From Acinetobacter calcoaceticus DSM 30006 = CIP 81.8 (GTDB lineage Bacteria > Pseudomonadota > Gammaproteobacteria > Pseudomonadales > Moraxellaceae): a stretch of DNA of 64,000 nt. Of the stretch, positions 44,172 to 52,581 are shown in pieces; positions within the stretch are counted from its first letter, which is position 1, and each line of letters begins with the position of its first letter. The position numbers and the translations under genes were made by a program. The DNA is taken from the NCBI RefSeq assembly GCF_000368965.1, contig NZ_KB849778.1:124001-188000 (forward strand). The letters run 5' to 3'. The notes beneath the pieces were generated by a model. It was not told the origin of the DNA. It worked only from the letters and a program-made list of their open reading frames with translations, and did not search any database.

Positions 44172-44626
44172 AGCGTACCCTTCTTTCAATAAGGCTCTTT
44201 CGAGCGTCAAACAAACAACTTATTTCTGCGATATTGCCTACGGACGATAGTTAGCTCAATGTTTCGCAAAAAAAAATTTTGGGCTGATAAGCCAATATAC
44301 GCTGTTCCATAAACGCGTACACTGGTTTTTGCTAGAAAAATGTTTTGACTTATTTCGCACTCTTTTAAAGCAGTTCGACCCCACGACTCTGCATAGACTT
44401 CACTCTTTAGAGCGCCAAAATAGTTAGCAGTACATTAATAAGCACAAGAATAAAGCAAAAACTATGCCAATATGAACTTTACAACTTAAGTGTTTATATT
44501 TATTAAAAATAGATCAGTTTTATTCAGGCTATCATTTTAATAAATGACCAAATATGCACCACACTTGGTCAAAGAGTATATGTATTTCTTATTATTGCAC
44601 TATATTTGTGCAAATTATTCTTACCG
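44172..44626 (-). promoter_or_regulatory. 455-bp region upstream of gltB
   Basis: No gene is seen. About 110 nt before gltB, on the minus strand, TTGGC (44291-44295) can pair with GCCCAA (44279-44284, one bulge) and is followed by AA and T9, a weak terminator-like element that could act as an attenuator. At 44545-44571 TGACCAA/TTGGTCA forms a 7-bp inverted repeat that may be the terminator of the SPOR gene. I could not place the gltB promoter. Confidence 0.35.
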
Positions 44627-45508
44627 TTAGTTCCCTCTTATGCCCTCATTTGTTGCATTTTTTGGAGGAGCTTCAGTTGCACGATTTTGTTGAGCCTTTT
44701 TAGCAGTATCAACAGCAGAATTAGACTGGTGTACATCTACAACATTTCCCTCTGCATCTCGACGAATAATAGTTGTCCGAGTTGTAGAGTTCGTTGCTGG
44801 AGCAGCCACTTTAGGTTGCGTACTGACAGCCCCATTTACACCTGTGCCCATGAGTAAAGACTCATCAATTTTTGGCAATGCAGCTGGACGTAAACGCACT
44901 TCATAAGTTTGGCTAACCCCACCTTTCATTTCATCCGCACCCAAGTCATTGACGAGTGGCACATAAGTCGAAAATTGTTGAGGTTGCGGCTTAATCGATT
45001 CAGGTAAATCAAGATTCAGTTGTGTTAACTGCTGAATTGCATCTTCAGAACGTTTAAATACACCATATGTCAAAACATATTGTTCAGATTGCTTATCGCC
45101 ACTTAATCGGAAGTAGATAAATTTATTTCGGTCTGAACGATTCTTTAAAAAGTTTTTAATAATATCTTCGTCAGATGCACGGAACAGCTCAAGCGTCCAC
45201 TGTTTCTTGTTTTCGCTAATAAATTTTGTACCGCGGAACTCTGCCTCATGTTGACCAGATACAACCGTCCGAGTCGTTAAATCCAGAGGTCTAACTTCAT
45301 CAGCTAAAGCACCTAAGTTAGCCGTTGTTGCTACTTTTTCTGGCTGAATTTGCACTGGTGTGTCTGAATCGGCTGCTTTTTCAACTTCGACAAGCTTCTT
45401 ACTATCAGTCATTACCCAGAAAATAAAAGCCAGAAACAAGCAGACGATACCACCCACCAACCAGATATATTGTTGAACATTCTGCCAAAGTGTACGTGAT
45501 ACAGTCAT
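44627..45508 (-). CDS. membrane protein with SPOR-like domain, downstream of aroB
   Basis: A 293-residue bitopic protein: short cytoplasmic N-terminus, one helix (about 15-33, WLVGGIVCLFLAFIFWVM), then periplasm. The segment from about 100 to 190 (KQWTLELFRASDEDIIKNFL, YVLTYGVFKRSEDAIQQLTQLN) resembles a SPOR peptidoglycan-binding domain, and a low-complexity tail of about 80 residues follows it. E. coli has damX in the same place after aroKB, which supports a septal role. In DamX the SPOR domain is C-terminal; here it is internal. Last gene of the pilM operon. Confidence 0.62.
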   Translation of the reverse strand: MTVSRTLWQNVQQYIWLVGGIVCLFLAFIFWVMTDSKKLVEVEKAADSDTPVQIQPEKVATTANLGALADEVRPLDLTTRTVVSGQHEAEFRGTKFISENKKQWTLELFRASDEDIIKNFLKNRSDRNKFIYFRLSGDKQSEQYVLTYGVFKRSEDAIQQLTQLNLDLPESIKPQPQQFSTYVPLVNDLGADEMKGGVSQTYEVRLRPAALPKIDESLLMGTGVNGAVSTQPKVAAPATNSTTRTTIIRRDAEGNVVDVHQSNSAVDTAKKAQQNRATEAPPKNATNEGIRGN

Positions 45509-45524
45509 GTGTTACCTTAATTTA

Positions 45525-46607
45525 TTATCCGTGTTGATTTGCCAAAATAGCTTGTTTCATGAGTTCAACATCAAAGTCTTTAGTAATTACCGCTTGTCCA
45601 AGTTGCTTTAACAACACTAAACGTAATTGACCATTGAGGACTTTTTTATCATGTGCCATATATCCAAGGAATTCATCCAATGGAATTTTTGGACATGATA
45701 TCGGCAAATTGGCGCGTTGAATAATTTTTTTTGTACGCTCTACATCATCGCTTGAAATCCAGCCTAAACGCTGTGATAAATCAGCTGCCATGACCATGCC
45801 GATAGCTACTGCTTCGCCATGCAACCAAGTACCATAACCAAGGTACGATTCTATAGCATGACCAAACGTATGACCTAGGTTGAGTAAAGCACGCTCGCCT
45901 TGCTCTTTTTCATCATTTGCAACAATACGGGCTTTATGAGCACATGAACGATAGACTGCTTCTGCTAAAAGATTAGCATCTCGACCAACTAATCCATCCA
46001 TATTCTGCTCTAGCCAAACTAAAAAATCAGCATCACCTAGCAAGGCGTACTTAATGACTTCTGATAATCCAGCAGACAACTCTCGGTCAGGCAATGTATC
46101 GAGTTGGGCCATATCAGCTAAAACAACTTGAGGCTGCTGAAATGCGCCAAGCATATTCTTACCCAGTGGATGGTTAATTCCAGTTTTACCACCTACACTT
46201 GAATCTACCTGTGAAAGAAGTGTTGTCGGAACCTGAACAAAATATACACCACGCTGGAAACATGCTGAGGCAAAGCCAGCCATATCACCAATAACACCAC
46301 CGCCTAAAGCTAAAACCGTACAGTCTCGGTTAAAACCAGCTTCAAGTAATGCATCAAAAATTAAATTTAAATGTTGAATGTCTTTATATTTTTCACCATC
46401 AGGCAAAATACAAGTAGCTATAGTTTTACCCAAACTTTTTAACGCTTCTTGATAATGAGATAAATATAAAGGAGCGACCGTTTCGTTACTCACGATCATG
46501 ACCTGTTGACCATGAATATAGGGCTCAAGCAACTGTTTAGGATCAAGTTGACTGCCAATAAAAATAGGGTAACGGCGTTCGCCTAATTCAACATGTAAAG
46601 TTTGCAT
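45525..46607 (-). CDS. aroB: 3-dehydroquinate synthase
   Basis: A 360-residue NAD+- and metal-dependent lyase, second step of the shikimate pathway. Signatures: [66 protein letters not shown] with the metal-binding Glu and His residues. It lies 28 bp after aroK and 16 bp before the SPOR gene. Confidence 0.97.
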   Translation of the reverse strand: MQTLHVELGERRYPIFIGSQLDPKQLLEPYIHGQQVMIVSNETVAPLYLSHYQEALKSLGKTIATCILPDGEKYKDIQHLNLIFDALLEAGFNRDCTVLALGGGVIGDMAGFASACFQRGVYFVQVPTTLLSQVDSSVGGKTGINHPLGKNMLGAFQQPQVVLADMAQLDTLPDRELSAGLSEVIKYALLGDADFLVWLEQNMDGLVGRDANLLAEAVYRSCAHKARIVANDEKEQGERALLNLGHTFGHAIESYLGYGTWLHGEAVAIGMVMAADLSQRLGWISSDDVERTKKIIQRANLPISCPKIPLDEFLGYMAHDKKVLNGQLRLVLLKQLGQAVITKDFDVELMKQAILANQHG

Positions 46608-46635
46608 GAATTTATAAAACCACGAGTAAGTTTGG

Positions 46636-47205
46636 CTATATTAGCGTGTTAGACAAAATAAGTTGCAAAATCTTTTGAGCAAGATCACGAGCAGCGCCCT
46701 GATTGGTTTCAATCGTATAATGAGCAACTTCACGATATAAAGGATCACGTGTTTTTAACAAATCACGCAATTTTTGTTCAGGGTTTTCAACTTGTAATAG
46801 AGGTCTGTTTTTATCGCGATACGTTCGTTGTAATTGAAGTTCCACAGGAGTGTAGAGGTAAACAACAATACCGCGCTGCTTTAAAAACTCACGGTTTGGA
46901 GCTTGAGTGATAGCACCGCCCCCAGTTGCTAATACCAAGGCATTACGGGAAGTCAACTCATTCAAAACAATAGTTTCACGAGTACGAAATCCAATTTCCC
47001 CTTCTTTTTCGAAAATCCAAGGAATAGTAGCACCCGTTTTGCGCTCAATTTCATGATCACTATCTAAAAATTCACGCCCCAATAGTTCGGCTAAATGACG
47101 TCCAACGGTTGTTTTTCCTGCCCCCATGGGCCCTACCAAATAAATATTTGGCAGGGTTTCAAACGCTTTGCTTGGCAAGGCGCCACCTATTTCAATTGCT
47201 TTCAT
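46636..47205 (-). CDS. aroK: shikimate kinase
   Basis: A 189-residue P-loop kinase ([15 protein letters not shown] near residue 26) that phosphorylates shikimate. The shikimate-binding DSDHEIE and RTRE residues and ATGGGA are in place, with the lid [11 protein letters not shown]. About 15 residues longer at the N-terminus than E. coli AroK. 11 bp after pilQ; the pilQ-aroK-aroB order is conserved in gammaproteobacteria. Confidence 0.96.
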   Translation of the reverse strand: MKAIEIGGALPSKAFETLPNIYLVGPMGAGKTTVGRHLAELLGREFLDSDHEIERKTGATIPWIFEKEGEIGFRTRETIVLNELTSRNALVLATGGGAITQAPNREFLKQRGIVVYLYTPVELQLQRTYRDKNRPLLQVENPEQKLRDLLKTRDPLYREVAHYTIETNQGAARDLAQKILQLILSNTLI

Positions 47206-47216
47206 TGAAAAATATA

Positions 47217-49370
47217 TTAATGATTTCTCACCAAAGTGTCATTAACAATTCGTGGCGTAACGAAAATCAGTAACTCTTGTTTATCATCAGATTTCACATC
47301 TTTTCTAAATAAACGGCCAACTACAGGGAGGTCTCCCAAGAAAGGAACTTTGGTTTGTGAGTTAGAAGTTGCCTGTTCAAATACCCCGCCCAAAATAACG
47401 GTTTCCCCATTATTCACCAATACATTGGTGTTAATCTGATTTTTATTCAAAATTAACTCGCCATTAGGAGCACTATCGGCAACCGAATCTTTTGAAATAT
47501 CCAATTTCATTTGAATTTTACCGTCAGGTGTAATACTTGGCGTAACATCCAAACTTAACAATGCATCTTTAAAAGAAGTTGTGGCAGTTGAACCAGCAGC
47601 AGAATTAGTTGTGGTTTGATATGGAACTTGCTGGCCTGTTGCCACCCTAGCTCGTTGTTTATCCGCAGTCATGACTTTTGGTGTTGAAATCACTTCACCA
47701 TAACCATCTGCCTGCAATGCTGACAACTCCAAATCCAACATAAAATCAGACATACTGATTAAGCTAAAAGCTATACTACTGGCTCCAGTTGATGTCACCC
47801 CCAAATCAACGTTTAAATTATCTGGCCGTTCAATCGTGTATTTACCTTCATCATCTGGTTCTCTTAAATTCCAAAGCGTCGTATCACTACCACCCACCAA
47901 CAAACTATTATTACTATTCACCCCTTGCGATAATATTCCCCACTTAACGCCAAGTTCTTTGGTGAATGAAGTAGATGCTCTTACAATCCGCGCCTCAACC
48001 ATGACCTGTTTGACTTGCACATCCAACAAATCAATCATTTTACGAATTTGATCAATCGACTGTGCTGTATCATTAATAATTAAGGTATTGGTTCGATCAT
48101 CTTGAGTAATTGTTCCACGTGGACTCAACAAACTCCCTACGTTATTGCCTAAACTATCAACACCCGTATTTAAATTGGTTGAGGTTGAAGTTCCATCACC
48201 AGAAGTGCTTTGCATACCATTATTATTGTTTGAACCTTTTGTTACTAAGCTCATAATATCTTGAGCTCGCGCATATTTAAGTTGAATATACTCAGTTTGC
48301 AGTGGAGCCAGTTTGACACTCTGTGCCACAGCTTTTGCTTCTTCTTCTTCAGCCTTAATCAACTCTGCAACAGGCGCAATCCAAATGACATTACCATTTC
48401 TGCGTTTATCAAGATTTTTGGTCTTTAAAATAATATCAAGTGCTTGATCCCACGGTACATCTTTCAAACGCAAAGTAATATTGCCTTGTACACTGTCAGC
48501 CGCAACCATATTAATGCCAGTAAAATCGGCAAGTAACTGTAGAACCCTACGAACTTCAATATCTTGGAAATCAAGAGAAAGCTTATTACCAGAGTAATTA
48601 GGCGTCTTATATAAAGAAGTTACGTTTTTGTCTTGAGGACGCTTTAAGCTAATGGTGAGTTTATTTTCCGCCTGATAAGCCATATATTCATAGCTACCAG
48701 TAGATTGAATCGTAATAACACCATTGCCTTTATCATTATAAGATTCGATGGTAGAAACAGGAGTCGCAAAATCGTTCACATTTAAACGTTTAGCTAAATG
48801 AGTGGGAATTTTAGAGCCCAATGTCCTCACTACGACTTTGCTGCCTTGTTGTTGAACATCAACAGGAGTATTACTTCCCAATAAATCAATAACAATTAGC
48901 CCTTCACCTTGACCACCACGCTGAAAGCCTATATTTGAAACACCTTGGGGTTGAATCGTATTTGTTGATAAAGGTTTAATAGCTGCTTGAGCTGAATTAA
49001 TCTTTAAAATAAAAGTATTGCCTTCTATGCGCGTTGTAAACGCGCCAGCCTCTTTTAAATTTACAGTTAAACGTGAGCGCTGATCGTCAGAACTTACATC
49101 GACCGAGCTCGCTTCATTAGTACCAATCGCCACTTTTGACTGTGTTAAAGTCTGCTGAGCTTTATTAAAATCCAAAATCAAACGCGAAGGATTTTCAAGT
49201 TGATATGCCTGTGGTTGCGGCGGTAAACCATTAAACATAACTCTAATTTCTGTACCCTGACCTGCAATTTGTGTCGGTACAATATTGGTCATGCTGACCT
49301 GTGCAGATGCAACCTGCATAACTGCAATGGCTACAGCCCCCATAGAAAACTGACGGAATACGTGATTCAT
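47217..49370 (-). CDS. pilQ: type IV pilus secretin PilQ
   Basis: A 717-residue outer-membrane secretin. Signal peptide (1-23, ending ASAQ); two AMIN-type beta domains (about 30-240) that bind peptidoglycan; secretin N-domains (LSLDFQDIEVRRVLQLLADFTG near 270, then NTLIINDTAQSIDQI); and the secretin pore domain (VMVEARIVRASTSFTKELGVKWG to PFLGDLPVVGRLFR and ELLIFVTPRIV). A Ser/Thr/Asn-rich loop (near 375-410) lies between N-domains. The pilus leaves the cell through this ring. Confidence 0.96.
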   Translation of the reverse strand: MNHVFRQFSMGAVAIAVMQVASAQVSMTNIVPTQIAGQGTEIRVMFNGLPPQPQAYQLENPSRLILDFNKAQQTLTQSKVAIGTNEASSVDVSSDDQRSRLTVNLKEAGAFTTRIEGNTFILKINSAQAAIKPLSTNTIQPQGVSNIGFQRGGQGEGLIVIDLLGSNTPVDVQQQGSKVVVRTLGSKIPTHLAKRLNVNDFATPVSTIESYNDKGNGVITIQSTGSYEYMAYQAENKLTISLKRPQDKNVTSLYKTPNYSGNKLSLDFQDIEVRRVLQLLADFTGINMVAADSVQGNITLRLKDVPWDQALDIILKTKNLDKRRNGNVIWIAPVAELIKAEEEEAKAVAQSVKLAPLQTEYIQLKYARAQDIMSLVTKGSNNNNGMQSTSGDGTSTSTNLNTGVDSLGNNVGSLLSPRGTITQDDRTNTLIINDTAQSIDQIRKMIDLLDVQVKQVMVEARIVRASTSFTKELGVKWGILSQGVNSNNSLLVGGSDTTLWNLREPDDEGKYTIERPDNLNVDLGVTSTGASSIAFSLISMSDFMLDLELSALQADGYGEVISTPKVMTADKQRARVATGQQVPYQTTTNSAAGSTATTSFKDALLSLDVTPSITPDGKIQMKLDISKDSVADSAPNGELILNKNQINTNVLVNNGETVILGGVFEQATSNSQTKVPFLGDLPVVGRLFRKDVKSDDKQELLIFVTPRIVNDTLVRNH

Positions 49371-49432
49371 TGTCTGACCATCCCCAATTAAATAATCTTT
49401 AAAAATACTTTTTCTTTGTTATTCCCTAAATT

Positions 49433-49960
49433 TTAGGGTGCGGGTCCAATTAACACTAAGGTTCTTGGTCTCTCCACATAGCCTTCGCGCCCATCAGGGA
49501 CAATTTCTACTAGATCAATCTGGGTTGGACCAATATGGGTAATACGCCCTTGATTCATCCCGATATAGTTCCCCACCTGCACTCGCTCAATTTGCTGATC
49601 AGGTGATTGGATAAGAGCCAGTACTTGCCCACGGTTATTACGTATGCTTCCTTTCATGTTTAAGGATTCTAATGCATAACTTTCTAGAGGCTGAGGTGCA
49701 CGTGAGAAATTCGGATATACCCGTTTTCCTGCCATAATTTTGAGCTCAGCAGCAAGTGAGCTTGGTAAAAATGGACTCTTTAGCTGATGAGCCGCATAAT
49801 TAAACTGTGGCACAGGTGTGAAAACAGGTGCTGGATCTATCGGCTGTGGTGGCTGGTTACGTATATCTGCCATTTGCTGATTTACAGCGTCGATTCTCGA
49901 GTCACATCCGACTAAAACTAAACATGCCAAAATAGAAAAAGAAATTTGCTTAAGTTTCAT
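49433..49960 (-). CDS. pilP: pilus assembly lipoprotein PilP
   Basis: A 175-residue lipoprotein (lipobox LVGC, Cys19). It has a proline-rich linker (NQPPQPIDPAPVFTPVPQ) and a C-terminal beta-sandwich domain with LESLNMKGSI and YIGMNQGRITHIGPTQIDLVE. PilP links PilNO in the inner membrane to PilQ. It is 10 bp after pilO. Confidence 0.95.
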   Translation of the reverse strand: MKLKQISFSILACLVLVGCDSRIDAVNQQMADIRNQPPQPIDPAPVFTPVPQFNYAAHQLKSPFLPSSLAAELKIMAGKRVYPNFSRAPQPLESYALESLNMKGSIRNNRGQVLALIQSPDQQIERVQVGNYIGMNQGRITHIGPTQIDLVEIVPDGREGYVERPRTLVLIGPAP

Positions 49961-49970
49961 TGTAATGCTC

Positions 49971-50723
49971 CTATTTCGACTGTGTATTAGCAGTAGAGGA
50001 AACAGGTGCTACTGAAGCCGAAGCGTTATTTTCCGGATATTCAGCATTTTCTACGGCGCCCATATAGCGATAAGTTTTTGCTTTAATAGAATAATTAAGT
50101 ACAGGAATATCTGACTTACTATCTTTATTAACAGCTGCAGCTTCTACAACAAAGTCATGCATTGTCACAATACGTGGTAATGCCGCAATACTACTGACAA
50201 AAGCACCAAAAGCGTGATAATCGCCGGTTGCTTCCATCGTAATAGGCTGTTCAATAAAAATTTCCTGCTTCACTTCATCTTCTAAACGGATATTTTTAAA
50301 CTTCAGGCCAGAATTCACCCCAGTTAAGTTAATATCTTCAACCAAGCTTGGAATTTCGGTTTCTTTTGGCAGTTGCTCTAACTGCTGATTAAAGTTTGCT
50401 TGCATCTCTTGAAGTTGAAGCTGATATTGCTGCAAGTTACGCAATTTTGAATCTTTTTCTCGAAATTCATTCAACAAATTACTTTCTTGTGCCTGTGCAT
50501 TATCAATTGCTTGTAGCTTTGGCTGAATAACAACAAAATATCCCAAAGCCAACACAGCAAAGAAAATAAAAACCCAGCAAGTAATTTTTACAGATAATGG
50601 CCAGCTACCATAGCTGTTCATATCTAGTGTGTTAAATTGCTGAAGAAATTTTTCTAAAGTGATCTTTTTTTTCTTAGATGGAGCTTGTTCTAACGACAAC
50701 TCATGAAGTTCATCCGGACTCAT
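49971..50723 (-). CDS. pilO: pilus assembly protein PilO
   Basis: A 250-residue bitopic protein: cytoplasmic N-terminus (about 50), one helix (ITCWVFIFFAVLALGYFVV), coiled coil (NAQAQESNLLNEFREKDSKL), and a periplasmic ferredoxin-like core (LKFKNIRLEDE, MEATGDYHAFGAFVSSIAALPRIV). ATGA overlap with the pilN stop. It forms a heterodimer with PilN. Confidence 0.94.
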   Translation of the reverse strand: MSPDELHELSLEQAPSKKKKITLEKFLQQFNTLDMNSYGSWPLSVKITCWVFIFFAVLALGYFVVIQPKLQAIDNAQAQESNLLNEFREKDSKLRNLQQYQLQLQEMQANFNQQLEQLPKETEIPSLVEDINLTGVNSGLKFKNIRLEDEVKQEIFIEQPITMEATGDYHAFGAFVSSIAALPRIVTMHDFVVEAAAVNKDSKSDIPVLNYSIKAKTYRYMGAVENAEYPENNASASVAPVSSTANTQSK

Positions 50724-51361
50724 TTAACCGCCCCCTTATCCGTACTTACAGTCGTATTGGCGGTATCATCTGTTGTAGTCACCCCCACTTCGCCCAAATC
50801 AACAGTCACAACAAAACTGCCATAGCTATCTTCCACTCGAGGAAGCAGCGAACTCGCAGTCTTATCTTTTTTCTCTTCAGTCGCCAAGAAAGAGTTCATA
50901 AAAGCGTTGCGATACCATGGCGATGCTTCGAGATTACGTAATAACTCCGCAACCGTATTTGGACTTTCCGCTTTACCTTCAATAGTAAATTTATCTCCAG
51001 TTCGACTAAATTTGGTCAAATACATCGCAGCAGGAGTAACACGTACCAATTCATCTACCAAACGCACGACAACAGGGCGCTGACTTTGCAATCCCTGAAT
51101 AAGTTTCATACGCTCGATAATAGCGTCACGTTGTTCTTGCAGACCATTTAAGGTTTTAAGCTGTTGATCTAGACTCTGGTTTGTACTGGTGATGAGTTGA
51201 TTAGCTTGTTCTTGATCATTTAATTTTTGATTCAAATAAAACCACCCAGAAAATACAGTGGTGATCCCCAGAACAACTACCCCAAAACAGAAAATAAGAA
51301 ATTGTTTTTTGCGCTGTTCCCTAAGCCCATCACGCCAAGGGAGTAAATTAATTGCTGCCAT
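50720..51361 (-). CDS. pilN: pilus assembly protein PilN
   Basis: A 213-residue bitopic protein. The N-terminal INLLPWRDGLREQRKKQF is the peptide that docks in PilM; a helix follows (FLIFCFGVVVLGITTVFSGW), then coiled coil and periplasmic core (YLTKFSRTGDKFTIEGKA, RNLEASPWYRNAF). Its ATG overlaps the pilM stop as TAATG. Confidence 0.95.
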   Translation of the reverse strand: MAAINLLPWRDGLREQRKKQFLIFCFGVVVLGITTVFSGWFYLNQKLNDQEQANQLITSTNQSLDQQLKTLNGLQEQRDAIIERMKLIQGLQSQRPVVVRLVDELVRVTPAAMYLTKFSRTGDKFTIEGKAESPNTVAELLRNLEASPWYRNAFMNSFLATEEKKDKTASSLLPRVEDSYGSFVVTVDLGEVGVTTTDDTANTTVSTDKGAVK

Positions 51362-52419
51362 TAATCAAAACTCCTTAAAGCCAAGCCACATGCCACCATT
51401 AACGATGAGGCATCATTTTCAATTTTTTGAACGTCGACTTGAGGAGAAAAACCCATTTGTAAAAACGGATTGGCAATGGTTACACGGTAACCAAGTTTTT
51501 GCTGCAACAATTTAGCAAGCCCAGGAATATTGGCATTCCCACCAGCGAGTAAAATATGGTCAATTTCATTGAATTGTGATGAAGAGAAGAAAAATTGTAG
51601 AGATCTAGCTGCTTGCTGCACGACAGCATCAAGAAATGGCTCTAAGACTTCGATGTCATAATCATCTGGTAAAGAGCGCTCTTTTTTAGCCCGTCCCGCT
51701 TCTTCTAAAGACAAACCGTAACGGCTTTGAATTTCCAAAGTCAGCTGTTTACCACCGAAGACTTGTTCACGGGTATAAATGATTTTGCCATTTTGCATAA
51801 CCGATAATGTCGTCATGGTATGGCCGATGTCTAAAATCCCAATGGTATTTGCACCCATGGGTAAACTATCAGCAAATACACTAAAAGCACGCTCGACAGC
51901 ATAACTTTCTACATCTGCAAGCTTAGGAGTTAAGTCCACCAGTTCCAATACTTCTACTCGTGTTTCAACATTTTCTGTTCTTGTTGCAACTAAAAGTACA
52001 TTCACACGGTTTGGATTAGGCAGTCGATCTGGTAAAACCTCAAAATCAAGGCTCACTTCATCCAAAGGGAACGGTATATACTGCTCCGCATCTAAACGAA
52101 TCTGAACTTCTCGTTCATCATCATTCATATCTGCATCCATTTCGATGGTTTTATGAATAACCGTCGATGTTGGAACAGCAATTGCAGCGTTACTGGTTTG
52201 GGGATTTGCTAAATTCATCGCCCGTTCCAAAGCTTCCGCAACTGCCTCTGGATTCAAGATATTTTTTTCAACTACACTGTTCTCGGGTAAAGGCATCAAA
52301 GCATAGCTTTCTACCCAATATTTACCGTTCTTAACAGAGAGCTCTAACAACTTAACAGAAGTCGAACTAATATCGACACCCATTAACCCCTTATTCGGTT
52401 TACGATATAACCTGAGCAC
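51361..52419 (-). CDS. pilM: pilus assembly protein PilM
   Basis: A 352-residue cytoplasmic actin-like ATPase-fold protein (GVDISSTSVKLLEL, NTIGILDIGHTMTTLSV, HILLAGGNANIPGLAKLL). The start is GTG 52419, with AGGA 7 nt upstream; the next Met is too far inside. It binds the PilN tail and anchors the PilNOP ring. First gene of pilMNOPQ-aroKB-SPOR, divergent from ponA, a pairing conserved in gammaproteobacteria. Confidence 0.95.
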   Translation of the reverse strand: MLRLYRKPNKGLMGVDISSTSVKLLELSVKNGKYWVESYALMPLPENSVVEKNILNPEAVAEALERAMNLANPQTSNAAIAVPTSTVIHKTIEMDADMNDDEREVQIRLDAEQYIPFPLDEVSLDFEVLPDRLPNPNRVNVLLVATRTENVETRVEVLELVDLTPKLADVESYAVERAFSVFADSLPMGANTIGILDIGHTMTTLSVMQNGKIIYTREQVFGGKQLTLEIQSRYGLSLEEAGRAKKERSLPDDYDIEVLEPFLDAVVQQAARSLQFFFSSSQFNEIDHILLAGGNANIPGLAKLLQQKLGYRVTIANPFLQMGFSPQVDVQKIENDASSLMVACGLALRSFD

Positions 52420-52531
52420 ACTATTGTCCTATTATTTTTTTATCCCCAAAAAAAAATTACAAACTAATAATCTAGGTCTTTATTTTTACACGGATACAAT
52501 ATCTCATCTAACAATCCGCATGTCTAAAGGC

Positions 52532-52537
52532 TATACT
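52532..52537 (+). promoter_or_regulatory. candidate -10 of ponA
   Basis: TATACT lies 44 bp before ATG 52582 in the 162-bp divergent pilM-ponA region. The -35 region (TAACAA at 17 bp) is weak. The opposing pilM promoter could not be placed. Confidence 0.4.
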
Positions 52538-52581
52538 GACCACAATTAGTTTGTATTCGATCTTATTAAAGCTTACTTATC

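Noticed and set aside
44545..44571. TGACCAA/TTGGTCA inverted repeat as an operator
   Set aside because: It lies after the SPOR gene stop and is followed on the minus strand by an AT-rich stretch, so a weak terminator is just as likely; not listed as an operator.
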